From: Bacteroidales bacterium Bact_19
GTDB taxonomy: Bacteria; Bacteroidota; Bacteroidia; Bacteroidales; ML635J-15
Reading direction: 5' to 3'
NCBI GenBank assembly: GCA_001603595.1
Contig: LUZK01000032.1
Span: 1-42,082 of the forward strand
Length of the DNA stretch: 42,082 bases
The position numbers and the translations under genes are program-made. The first letter of the stretch is position 1, and every line of letters begins with the position of its first letter. This document shows, in pieces, positions 18,087-25,925 of this stretch. The notes below the pieces were generated by a model. That model was not told the DNA's origin and made no database searches. It worked only from the letters and a program-made list of their open reading frames with translations.

Positions 18087-18793
18087 AGAAAAACAATAAA
18101 GATGTTTATGGACAATGCTGTTTAGATTATCTTAATGGGGATAAAACAGCAAAAATTTTAGTTCATAGTAATATTGCAGAGACAGATGAATTGCCTGCTT
18201 CTTATCTTTTTCGACCTTATGAAGAGATGCCTTTTCACGAAAAAAAGGCTTTGAGGTTGGTGAGGGGCAATATATTGGATGTTGGAGCTTGTGCCGGTTC
18301 ACATGCTTTGTATTTGCAAGGTTTGGGTTATGATGTTACTGCTCTGGATGCTTCTGCGGGTTGTTGCGATGTTATGCAAAAGAGAGGTGTGAAAAATATA
18401 GTTTGTTCCGAGATTCTAGAGTACTCCGGGAAAGAATATGACACAATATTATTAATAATGAATGGAATAGGTATTTCGGGAACTCTTGCTAACTTACCTT
18501 GCTTACTTGACCATTTAAAAACTTTACTTAAAACGGGAGGGAAGATAATTTTTGATTCTTCCGACTTGCAATATTTATATCTCGAAGAAGACGGGAGCGC
18601 CTGTATTCCTTTAGGTGACACATATTATGGCGAACTTGAATATTATCTGGAATATAAAGAACTGAAAACCGATCCTTTCAAATGGGTTTTTATTGATCCT
18701 TATACTATGGAGGCTATTGCTAAAGAAGTTAATTTTCAGATGCAATTCATTGCTCAAGGGAAGCATTATGATTATTCGGCTTGTTTGTATTAA
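18080..18793 (+). CDS. Class I SAM-dependent methyltransferase
   Basis: 237 aa. SAM-binding motif I is ILDVGACAGSHALYLQ at about residue 65-80, with Ala-Cys where CGAG is more usual, followed by VTALDAS (acidic ribose-binding residue) and a later strand with LLIMNGIG. The tail GKHYDYSACLY and the PYEEMP segment near residue 50 fit a Bacteroidota group of small-molecule methyltransferases of unknown substrate. The start at 18080 overlaps a small upstream ORF. It overlaps the convergent threonine aldolase gene by four bases. Confidence 0.85.
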   Translation: MLKKNNKDVYGQCCLDYLNGDKTAKILVHSNIAETDELPASYLFRPYEEMPFHEKKALRLVRGNILDVGACAGSHALYLQGLGYDVTALDASAGCCDVMQKRGVKNIVCSEILEYSGKEYDTILLIMNGIGISGTLANLPCLLDHLKTLLKTGGKIIFDSSDLQYLYLEEDGSACIPLGDTYYGELEYYLEYKELKTDPFKWVFIDPYTMEAIAKEVNFQMQFIAQGKHYDYSACLY

Positions 18794-19806
18794 AAGCTTT
18801 TTAAGAACAAATCAACATTTTCGGGTTTTGTTGCCCATGAAGTAACAAGTCTTACAACAGAATTGTTTTCATCATACCTTTTCCAAATATAGAAATCAAA
18901 TTGTTTTTCTAATTTTTCAATAAGTTTGTTTGGCATTATGGGGAATATTTGATTTGTTGAAGGCGGTATCAAAAAATCAATATTCTTTAATTTTAATCCT
19001 TCTGATAATTTTTCTGCCATTGAATTGGCATGCTTTGCGAGTTCAAAATAAAGTTGATTATCAAACAAAACATCAAATTGGGCACCAATTAGTCTTGATT
19101 TAGCTAACAAGGCTCCTTTTTGTTTCATGTGATATCTGAAAAAGTTCTGCAATTCCGGATTGCAAATAACAATGGCTTCTCCAATAAGAGCTCCATTTTT
19201 TGTGCCGCCAATATAGAAAGCATCACAATATTTTGCCATGTCCTGGAGGCTTAGATCGTTATGTTTTGAAGTGAGTGCAGACCCCAATCTTGCTCCATCA
19301 ATGTAGAGATATAATGAATGTTTTTTACAAACTTCTGAAATTTGAGTTAACTCTGAATTAGTGTAAACGGTTCCAAGTTCAGTAGAATTTGAAATAAAAA
19401 CGATTTTGGGTTTTACCATGTGTTCATCGTAATGGTAGAGAATAGCATCTTCAATTTCTTGGGGAGTAATTTTACCATTTTTGCCTTCATAAGTATTTAT
19501 TTTATGACCCGTAAATTCAATTGCTCCTGCCTCATGGATTTCGATATGAGCAGTTTTTACTGCGATAACAGATTCAAAAGGTTTAAGAAATGAGCTTATG
19601 CACAATAAATTTGCCTGAGTTCCTCCACTTACAAAATGAACATTTGCATCGGGATTGTTTATAAGAGTTTTAATTTTAATTTCTGCTCTTCTGCAAAGAG
19701 GGTCTTCACCATAACCAGGCATCTGATCATAGTTGGTTTTTGAAAGTTGTTCCAAAATTTTTGGATGCGCACCTTCACTATAATCGTTTAGAAAACTAAC
19801 TTTCAT
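18790..19806 (-). CDS. Threonine aldolase-type PLP enzyme
   Basis: 338 aa, the usual length for low-specificity threonine aldolases (beta-eliminating lyase superfamily), which split threonine or allo-threonine to glycine and acetaldehyde. N-terminal DYSEGAHP replaces the usual SDT start; HFVSGGTQANLL binds the cofactor phosphate; the PLP-ring Asp is in LYIDGARLG; the Schiff-base Lys is in YIGGTKNGAL near residue 203; LLAKSRLIGAQF is the expected helix after it. The first codons overlap the end of the upstream acetyltransferase gene by 11 bases, so both are probably translated from one mRNA. Confidence 0.9.
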   Translation of the reverse strand: MKVSFLNDYSEGAHPKILEQLSKTNYDQMPGYGEDPLCRRAEIKIKTLINNPDANVHFVSGGTQANLLCISSFLKPFESVIAVKTAHIEIHEAGAIEFTGHKINTYEGKNGKITPQEIEDAILYHYDEHMVKPKIVFISNSTELGTVYTNSELTQISEVCKKHSLYLYIDGARLGSALTSKHNDLSLQDMAKYCDAFYIGGTKNGALIGEAIVICNPELQNFFRYHMKQKGALLAKSRLIGAQFDVLFDNQLYFELAKHANSMAEKLSEGLKLKNIDFLIPPSTNQIFPIMPNKLIEKLEKQFDFYIWKRYDENNSVVRLVTSWATKPENVDLFLKSF

Positions 19807-20959
19807 GTTCTTTTAAATTTTCAAATCTTTTAAATTCTATGTTTTTATCAATGATGTATCTGAAAGTAACATGAGTTTTGGCTTTTATTGTGTTGCCCAT
19901 GTGTTTGTATAATTGATTTACCTTGGGGTTGTAATCGCCCACCCACGACATTTCAAGTTCTTTTATTTTATCTTCTTTAAGGGAGTCGGTTAGTTTTAAA
20001 AATATACCGTAAATCAATCCTGTTCTTTGGTATTTTGGATTTACTCCAGTTACAAATAGTCTTGCTCTGCTAATTTTTTTCAATCGAAAAATTAATCTGA
20101 TTTTATTGAACAGATTAAGTTTCCCTTTAAAAGGTTTGATAGCTTGGTTAAGATCGGGTAAGCAAATCGCCATTCCTACCGGGTGAGTGTTATGATAAGC
20201 CAGCCAAACATATTTTGGCTTAATTATCGGTTTTAGTTCCTCAAAAGTTTTAAGAAATTCGTGATATTCAACAGGTACATAATCTGCATGAAAAACAGAC
20301 CAAACATCGTTAAAAATTGTAGTAATATCTTTTGCAAATTTTTCAGGATTATTTATATCCAGATATTTAAAATCGTACTCTGTTGAATTTAGAATATGCT
20401 GAGCAAATTTTACATGTCTTTCAGGAAAATCTTTTGTTAAATCAACATGATATGAATACTGCTCGTAATAATTTTGAAATCCATAATCTTCGAATAATTT
20501 TTTGTAGTAAGGCGGATTGTATGGCATACCAAAGCCCTGACGAACAAATCCTTCAACAAGAACCCCCCAATAATTGTAATTCTCGCCTGGAACTGTTATG
20601 GCATCAACCACCTGCATTTCTTGAGTTTTTAGCCATTCAATTGCAGTGCCGAACAATAAATTTGCTGCTTCTTGATTATTTATACACTCAAAGAAACTCA
20701 ATCCCCCTTCGTATGGTCTTCTCTTTTTTGATTTTTTTTCTGTCCAGAAAGCAATTATACGACCAACCGGGATGTTACTTTTATATAAAACCCATGCTTT
20801 ATAATCTCCGTTTTGCAATAACTTGTTTTTGTTTTTATCGAATAGAGATTTAATTTCCACTTCTAACGGTGCAACCCAGTTAGGATCATTCTTGTAGATT
20901 CTTAAAGCAACTTCAAAAAAATCTTGATTTTCTGCAAGATTGACTTCTTTTATTTCCAT
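19796..20959 (-). CDS. Two-domain GNAT-like acetyltransferase
   Basis: 387 aa. The first half matches the Bacteroidota family starting with a small domain rich in YKNDPNWVAPLEVE, then ARG-like GRIIAFW, GGLSFFECINNQEAAN and the NPPYY motif (MPYNPPYYKKLFEDYGF). The second half contains an acetyl-CoA-binding GNAT core with VTGVNPKYQRTGLIYGI, the P-loop-like R/Q-x-x-G-x-I segment, and the final ELSW-like strand LEMSWVGDYN. The acyl acceptor is unknown. It precedes and overlaps the threonine aldolase gene. A terminator at 20973-21001 separates it from the genes upstream, so it needs its own promoter, which I could not place. Confidence 0.75.
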   Translation of the reverse strand: MEIKEVNLAENQDFFEVALRIYKNDPNWVAPLEVEIKSLFDKNKNKLLQNGDYKAWVLYKSNIPVGRIIAFWTEKKSKKRRPYEGGLSFFECINNQEAANLLFGTAIEWLKTQEMQVVDAITVPGENYNYWGVLVEGFVRQGFGMPYNPPYYKKLFEDYGFQNYYEQYSYHVDLTKDFPERHVKFAQHILNSTEYDFKYLDINNPEKFAKDITTIFNDVWSVFHADYVPVEYHEFLKTFEELKPIIKPKYVWLAYHNTHPVGMAICLPDLNQAIKPFKGKLNLFNKIRLIFRLKKISRARLFVTGVNPKYQRTGLIYGIFLKLTDSLKEDKIKELEMSWVGDYNPKVNQLYKHMGNTIKAKTHVTFRYIIDKNIEFKRFENLKEHES

Positions 20960-20972
20960 ATCTCGTTTTGTT

Positions 20973-21001
20973 AAAAAATCAGGTCAGTATTCTGACCTGA
21001 T
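20973..21001 (-). terminator. Rho-independent terminator after the Bax-inhibitor gene
   Basis: Perfect 10-bp stem (ATCAGGTCAG / CTGACCTGAT, 20978-20987 and 20992-21001) with a 4-base loop, followed on the minus strand by a run of six T (20978-20973). It closes the tolC-hlyD-tsaB-Bax transcription unit. Confidence 0.9.
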
Positions 21002-21012
21002 AAACAATTACA

Positions 21013-21744
21013 TTAATCTCTTAATCTGGAAAGTAGTCTTAAGATTTCCAGATATAACCATATCAAAGTAACCATTAAACCAAAAGCTGCATACCATTCC
21101 ATATATTTTGGAACACCCATTTGAGCAACTTCTTCAATAAAACTGAAATCAAGAATTAAATTTAATGATGCTATAACAACAATAAAAAGGCTAATCCCAA
21201 TACCAATCGGTCCGCTGTCGTGTATAAAAGGAACCGAAACTCCAAATAAATTCAAAATGAAGGTTACCAAATATACAAGTGCAATTCCTGCAGTAGCCAT
21301 TATAACACCTGAACGGAATTTTTGATTAGGCACGATGATTCCTGTTTTGTAAGCGAAAAGCATTATTCCTAAAATTCCAACGGTTAGAAGCACAGCCTGG
21401 ATTACAATTCCTGTAAAAACTGTATTATAAACCATTGAAATTGCTCCTAGGAAAAATCCTTGTGCAGCAGCATAAAGAGGAGCAAGAAACATTGAATATT
21501 TTTTTGCAAAATTAGTTGCCATTGCCAGAATAAATCCTATAATGGCAGATGGCCACAACAAGCCTGATAGCATTTCGATGTTGGTAGAAGCAAGCCTCCA
21601 TGAAATACTTCCAGTAGCAAGAATAATTAAAAATAAAATCAGAGATTTGTTTACTGCTCCTTGAATAGTCATTACTTGTCCATCGGTTGGTACCGCAAAA
21701 GATTTCTGACTTAATACCGGGTTTGATGTTCCTGTAATTCTCAT
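21013..21744 (-). CDS. Bax inhibitor-1 / YccA family membrane protein
   Basis: 243 aa with about seven membrane helices after a ~35-residue N-terminal segment. Family features include the first helix region with SLILFLIILATGSISWRL, the MATNFAKKYSMFLAPLYAAA stretch, QGFFLGAIS, and near the end LNLILDFSFIEE with the acidic pair typical of BI-1 proteins (proposed pH-sensing channel residues). The physiological role in bacteria is uncertain; calcium or proton leak has been proposed for the family. It follows tsaB by 26 bases and is terminated by the hairpin at 20973-21001. Confidence 0.9.
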   Translation of the reverse strand: MRITGTSNPVLSQKSFAVPTDGQVMTIQGAVNKSLILFLIILATGSISWRLASTNIEMLSGLLWPSAIIGFILAMATNFAKKYSMFLAPLYAAAQGFFLGAISMVYNTVFTGIVIQAVLLTVGILGIMLFAYKTGIIVPNQKFRSGVIMATAGIALVYLVTFILNLFGVSVPFIHDSGPIGIGISLFIVVIASLNLILDFSFIEEVAQMGVPKYMEWYAAFGLMVTLIWLYLEILRLLSRLRD

Positions 21745-21770
21745 ATCTATTTCATTTTTTGGTTAAACAA

Positions 21771-22475
21771 TTAAAAAACTCTTTTTGGAGTTGTCGCTAT
21801 AAAATCTTTTAAATAAAATGGTTCAAAATAGACTAAATCAACAAACTGTTTTTTTGCAAAAAGCTGTTCAGAAATTCGTCCCATGCATTGGGCAGACGGA
21901 TATATGTTATTTAAAATAATAAAATTTTCGCTGTTTAAAAAATCTTTTAATTTATTTATTCCGTTACCACAAAATAATGTTTTATGGTTTTTAAATTCTT
22001 CAAAACTGTTTTGACTGATTATGAGAGACTTTGTTTCAGAAATTTTATTTAAATCTTTGTCGAAGACTGCCGTATATACTTCCATTCTGCGGGCGTCAAT
22101 CATCGGGACAAATCTTTCGCAATCAATTTTGGAATAGTTTTTTGCCATTTCTGCCAATAAAAGAAGTGTGTCAACGGAAATTAGTGGTATGTTTGCAGCA
22201 AAACAAATACCTTTTGCTAGGCTTACACCTATTCTTAGACCTGTGTAAGATCCGGGTCCGGAACTTATTGCAACAGCGTCAGGAATTATTTTCTCGTTAG
22301 TTCTGTTTAAAATTTCATCAACAAAAATTGCCAGCTGCGAAGAATGCACCATTTTGGGCTTTTCTTTATTATCCGGGATATAAAGTTTTAGATAGTTCTC
22401 TCCGACATTTCCATCAATCGAGAGGGAAACTGAACAAACTTCTGTGGAAGTTTCTATGTTTAATATCTTAGCCAT
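21771..22475 (-). CDS. tsaB: tRNA threonylcarbamoyladenosine synthesis protein TsaB
   Basis: 234 aa, normal length. TsaB is the non-catalytic partner of TsaD in making t6A37 on ANN-decoding tRNAs. It shows the ASKHA fold start ILNIETSTEVCSVSL, MVHSSQLAIFVDEIL, the conserved SSGPGSYTGLRIG loop, AKGICFA and the PMIDARRMEVY motif. It lies 15 bases after the HlyD gene and 26 before the Bax-inhibitor gene. Its place in an export operon is probably a matter of co-transcription rather than shared function; TsaC, TsaD and TsaE are not in the window. Confidence 0.95.
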   Translation of the reverse strand: MAKILNIETSTEVCSVSLSIDGNVGENYLKLYIPDNKEKPKMVHSSQLAIFVDEILNRTNEKIIPDAVAISSGPGSYTGLRIGVSLAKGICFAANIPLISVDTLLLLAEMAKNYSKIDCERFVPMIDARRMEVYTAVFDKDLNKISETKSLIISQNSFEEFKNHKTLFCGNGINKLKDFLNSENFIILNNIYPSAQCMGRISEQLFAKKQFVDLVYFEPFYLKDFIATTPKRVF

Positions 22476-22490
22476 AACGCTGCAAAGATA

Positions 22491-23831
22491 CTATTTTTTA
22501 TTTTTAGATTCGGAATAAACCTCTTCTCTTGAAACTTTTTTAACAGTCATTCCATCTCTCAAGATTTTGGAAATTAACGAATATGGAGCAGTAATCACTT
22601 CTTCGCCTTCTTGTAAACCTTCGATGATTTGAATATAATATGAGTCTTGAATGCCTGTTTTTACTTTTCTTTGAATAGCCTTTCCGTCTTTATGAACAAA
22701 AACTATTTCATTATAATCATTAGGATTGTCATTTCCTTTATTTTCGGAATCTGAAAAAGATTCTTTTTCTATTCTGGTAGTAATTGCGGAGAGAGGTACG
22801 GCTAATGCATCGCTTACGGAATTGGTGTAAATATCAACCGAGGCAGTCATCCCTGGTCTGAAAGGATATTTATTATGTTCTGAAATAAGGTCTTGGTAGG
22901 ATTCGGGCAATATACGGATTTTAACTTTAAAGTTAGTTACTTGGTCGGTACTAAAACCGGAAATATTTGCTGAGTTAGATATTTCAGTAACAACGCCTTT
23001 GAATTTTCGTTTAAAATACGCATCAACGTTAATATCTGCAGTATCATTTATTTTTATTTTAACAATATCGTTCTCGTTAACATCTACAATTACTTGCATA
23101 ACATTTAAATTTGCAATTCGTAGCATTTCTGTACCTGCCATCATTTCTGTTCCAACCACACGTTCTCCGGCTTCTACATTAAGCATGGAAACGATTCCAT
23201 CCATAGGAGCAAAAACGGAGGTTTTTTTTAGGTTTTCATTGGCTTCTTTGATTGTGGCCTGAGCACTTAAGAGCTGAAATTGAGCAGCATTAACGCTTGC
23301 TTCAGCAGCTCTTAAATCAGCAATCGCCATCTGATATGAAGATAAGGCATTTTCATATTCTGCCTGTGAAATAACTCCTTGTTCCCAGAGAGTTTTATTC
23401 CTTTTATAGGAAAGTTCAACTTGTTGAAATTGGGCTTTTACTTGTTCGAGACGCGCTTGAGAATTCATATAATTTGCATTTGCCGAATTTCCTGCTGCAA
23501 TTGTTCTTTCGAGTGCTGACTCGTAAATATCGGGTTTTATTTTAAGCAAAAAATCTCCCTTTTTTACTTGTTGACCTTCCTTAACAGCTAATTCAACAAT
23601 TTCGCCGGAAACATCCGGACTGATTTTAATTTCAGTTTCCGGTTGAATTTTACCACTGGCAGAAACATATTCCTTTATGGTACGTCTTTCAACAGGATCG
23701 GTACTAATCTTGTATGCTGAATCTTCTCCAAACCAACCGGCTTTCTTCCCGATAATCAGGAACACAATCATAATTATTGTTAAAATTATAATAATATTGC
23801 GTTTTTGTTTTTTGTTTTTCTTTTGAGCCAT
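22491..23831 (-). CDS. HlyD/MacA-type periplasmic adaptor protein
   Basis: 446 aa. One N-terminal membrane anchor (about 13-34) then periplasmic domains: the lipoyl half-motif IKISPDVSGEIVELAVKEGQ near residue 65, a coiled-coil hairpin from about 95 to 195 rich in Ala and Gln (SQARLEQVKAQFQQVE), the second lipoyl half (VFAPMDGIVSMLNVEAGERV), a beta-barrel to about 300 and a membrane-proximal domain ending with GLQEGEEVIT. It would connect an inner-membrane pump with the TolC channel encoded just upstream (18-base gap). The pump itself, often MacB-type ABC permeases in this arrangement, is not next to it here. Confidence 0.9.
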   Translation of the reverse strand: MAQKKNKKQKRNIIIILTIIMIVFLIIGKKAGWFGEDSAYKISTDPVERRTIKEYVSASGKIQPETEIKISPDVSGEIVELAVKEGQQVKKGDFLLKIKPDIYESALERTIAAGNSANANYMNSQARLEQVKAQFQQVELSYKRNKTLWEQGVISQAEYENALSSYQMAIADLRAAEASVNAAQFQLLSAQATIKEANENLKKTSVFAPMDGIVSMLNVEAGERVVGTEMMAGTEMLRIANLNVMQVIVDVNENDIVKIKINDTADINVDAYFKRKFKGVVTEISNSANISGFSTDQVTNFKVKIRILPESYQDLISEHNKYPFRPGMTASVDIYTNSVSDALAVPLSAITTRIEKESFSDSENKGNDNPNDYNEIVFVHKDGKAIQRKVKTGIQDSYYIQIIEGLQEGEEVITAPYSLISKILRDGMTVKKVSREEVYSESKNKK

Positions 23832-23849
23832 TTTACAATTTTATTTTTA

Positions 23850-25277
23850 TTATAACCTTATTGGTATTCCTCTATAAAAATCAAGAATTTTTAACTTAAA
23901 AACATAATCATATTTTGTCCTTATGTACTCGATTTGAGAACGATACAAGTTGTTTTTGCTTATGTTAAAATCAGCTTGAGTAATTAGTCCTTGTTCGTAT
24001 CTCTTGTTTGTAAAATTAAAATTAATTTCTGCAGCAGAAAGACTTTTTTCGGCTGCAATCATTTTTTTTAGTGCAGACTGAAAGTCATTGTAGGCTTGTT
24101 GAATTTCTTTTAATAAATCTTTTCTGGCTTGTTCTTCCTGAATGCGATATTGTTCAAGAAAAATTTCCGAATTTTTATAGTTTGTTCTGGTTTGATAAGA
24201 ATTAAAAATAGGAATACTTAGATTGAACATTACAGCAGCACTTGCATTTTCTTTGAATTGATCCCAAAAAGGTTTTGTTTGATAAGTATAATTGAATGAG
24301 TACTGATAAACATCCAGAATATTTCCGTTTGGATCAACTGTAAAACCGCTCAAGAAAGGTGTCGAAAGTTGTATGTCCGAAATCATTTTTCTTGCACTGC
24401 TATAACCGGTGCCATAAGATGCACTTAAACTTAATCGAGGCATTAACATTGACCTCGCAATTTTGTAATTATAATCAGCAGACAATACTTTTAGTCCGGC
24501 ATATTTTATTTCGGGCATTTTATGCAGAGCTTCTTGATATATTTCATTAATACTCGGTAATATTATTTGTTGTTCGATATTACTTAAATCAGGTTTTTGT
24601 ATATCGAAATTTAAAAAGTCTTCATATTCAATCAGTTGAGCAAGAGTTAATAAAGCTGTTTTATATTGATTTTCATAATTTACAATGTTGTATTCATCGT
24701 TTGCAAGCTGTGCCTGAGTGTCGTAAAGATTTTGGAGAGGAAGACTGCCTTCATTCACGAGGATTTTAATTTTTTCGAGTTGCTCTATAGTTGTATTTTT
24801 TTGAAGCTTTGCCATTTCTACAAGGTCAGCAGCAAAAAGTACATTAAGATATGCTGCCGCAATTGCCAGAGACATGTTATTTTTCACGCGTTGCAGTTGG
24901 ACTTCGGAAGCCAGAGCGTCGGATTCGGCTTTTTTGAGATTATAATGATTTTGAAAACCTTGAAAAAGCACTGTCCCTGTGGATATTTGAAAATTAGAAG
25001 AATTGAAGTTTTCGCTTGAAAAGTCATTAGTGTAGGGGTCAACACTACGCCCGAAAGTAAAATTTTCCGAACTGGCTGCGTTTATTGAAGGTAGAAATGC
25101 TAATCGCGAACTTTGTAATTGGTTTTGAGAAATACGTGTTTCGAGAGTTTGAGATTTGATTTGCAAATTTTTATCGAAAGCATAATCAACACACTCTTCG
25201 AGAGTCCACTTTTTTTGAGCGGATATGATGTTAAAAATACTTAATGAAGCAATTAAAAGAAGAAAATATTTTTTCAT
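23850..25277 (-). CDS. TolC-family outer membrane efflux protein
   Basis: 475 aa. Signal peptide 1-20 ends ISAQ, followed by the first helix motif KWTLEECVDYAFDKN. Two outer-membrane-efflux repeats are visible, the second near the C-terminus with LKEIQQAYNDFQSALKKM and the turn motif FTNKRYEQGLITQADF. It should form the outer-membrane channel of a tripartite exporter with the adaptor encoded downstream. First gene of the unit running to 21013. An inverted repeat at 25302-25320 lies just upstream of its start and could be an operator. Confidence 0.92.
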   Translation of the reverse strand: MKKYFLLLIASLSIFNIISAQKKWTLEECVDYAFDKNLQIKSQTLETRISQNQLQSSRLAFLPSINAASSENFTFGRSVDPYTNDFSSENFNSSNFQISTGTVLFQGFQNHYNLKKAESDALASEVQLQRVKNNMSLAIAAAYLNVLFAADLVEMAKLQKNTTIEQLEKIKILVNEGSLPLQNLYDTQAQLANDEYNIVNYENQYKTALLTLAQLIEYEDFLNFDIQKPDLSNIEQQIILPSINEIYQEALHKMPEIKYAGLKVLSADYNYKIARSMLMPRLSLSASYGTGYSSARKMISDIQLSTPFLSGFTVDPNGNILDVYQYSFNYTYQTKPFWDQFKENASAAVMFNLSIPIFNSYQTRTNYKNSEIFLEQYRIQEEQARKDLLKEIQQAYNDFQSALKKMIAAEKSLSAAEINFNFTNKRYEQGLITQADFNISKNNLYRSQIEYIRTKYDYVFKLKILDFYRGIPIRL

Positions 25278-25301
25278 TTAAATAGATTTTGTGCTAAAGT
25301 A

Positions 25302-25320
25302 ATCAAAAGAGTTTTTTGAT
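25302..25320. promoter_or_regulatory. Inverted repeat upstream of tolC-type gene
   Basis: ATCAAAA and TTTTGAT flank GAGTT, 25 bases upstream of the ATG at 25277. The place suits an operator or promoter-overlapping site for the export operon; no regulator gene is adjacent. Confidence 0.3.
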
Positions 25321-25406
25321 AAAAACTTAATTAAAAGTATTAAGAAAATTTTAAGGATAAAGGATTATATTTATACTGCAACTCCGGCAATAACGTGACT
25401 CATCCT

Positions 25407-25455
25407 AAAAAAAAGAGGTATCGTTTAAGATTTTCTTTAACGTTTACTCTTTTTT
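25407..25455 (-). terminator. Hairpin terminator beyond the res gene
   Basis: Outer arms 25409-25417 and 25447-25455 (AAAAAAGAG / CTCTTTTTT) plus inner CGTT/AACG pairing. On the minus strand a run of eight T follows. It can stop read-through from the restriction operon into tolC, and in the other direction has a six-T run. Confidence 0.5.
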
Positions 25456-25590
25456 GTGTAAACATAGTTTAGAACAACTCAATATATAAATCCTACCACA
25501 AATTAACACATAATTTTTAATTCTATTATAAGTTTACATTTTCATTTTCTAATGATTAATTTCCAAAGTCTTTCTGTCTTCACAACATGT

Positions 25591-25616
25591 CCCGATCAAC
25601 CGAAGGTAGCATCGGG
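25591..25616. repeat. REP-like GC-rich hairpin
   Basis: CCCGAT and ATCGGG enclose an inner ACC-GAA-GGT stem-loop. It stands out from the AT-rich surroundings and resembles dispersed palindromic units often seen in intergenic regions of Bacteroidota genomes. Confidence 0.45.
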
Positions 25617-25925
25617 CTCACCCCGCCTGAAACAACGGTTACGGGCTTTGCGTTTGGGCGGATTTCAGAGCACTGCCCTGTCAAGTTATATGAAAAGTTT
25701 AAGCGGGCTACAAATTTTCGCAAACCACTGAAACCTTTATGGCATTACAATTTGTTAGCGTTTCGTTGTTTTTTTTTTAGTAATTTTTTTTCAATTTGCT
25801 ACTTCGCTTTTGTTTGCCGTGCGTTTGGACAGACACACTCTTTGACAAGTTTTGGTTTGAGGGTCGGCTGGTGCGACTTGGTCCCGAAAGCTTTCTGGAT
25901 ATGTGGCTGTTGAGTGTTGGCATTC

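Larger units (their letters stand above)
25321..25925. other. Gene-free stretch between the export operon and the restriction locus
   Basis: No convincing gene is seen. 25321-25590 is AT-rich and contains a terminator-like hairpin (25407-25455). From about 25580 the composition changes: a GC-rich hairpin (25591-25616), then a G-rich and T-rich stretch to about 25920. A 108-codon open frame on the plus strand (25587-25913) has a peculiar composition (many Phe, Cys, Trp), contains the hairpin, and looks like chance coding of a noncoding repeat. It may be a dispersed element or the scar of the event that brought in the restriction genes. Confidence 0.5.

Noticed and set aside
20383-20853. 156-codon plus-strand frame
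   Set aside because: It lies entirely antisense within the GNAT-like gene, whose motifs are convincing.
25587-25913. 108-codon open frame as a gene
   Set aside because: It runs through a hairpin and G/T-rich noncoding sequence, has an odd residue composition and no recognisable domain or start signal.
25321-25925. Insertion sequence at the restriction locus edge
   Set aside because: No transposase, no terminal inverted repeats and no target duplication could be found at either side of 25926-32724.
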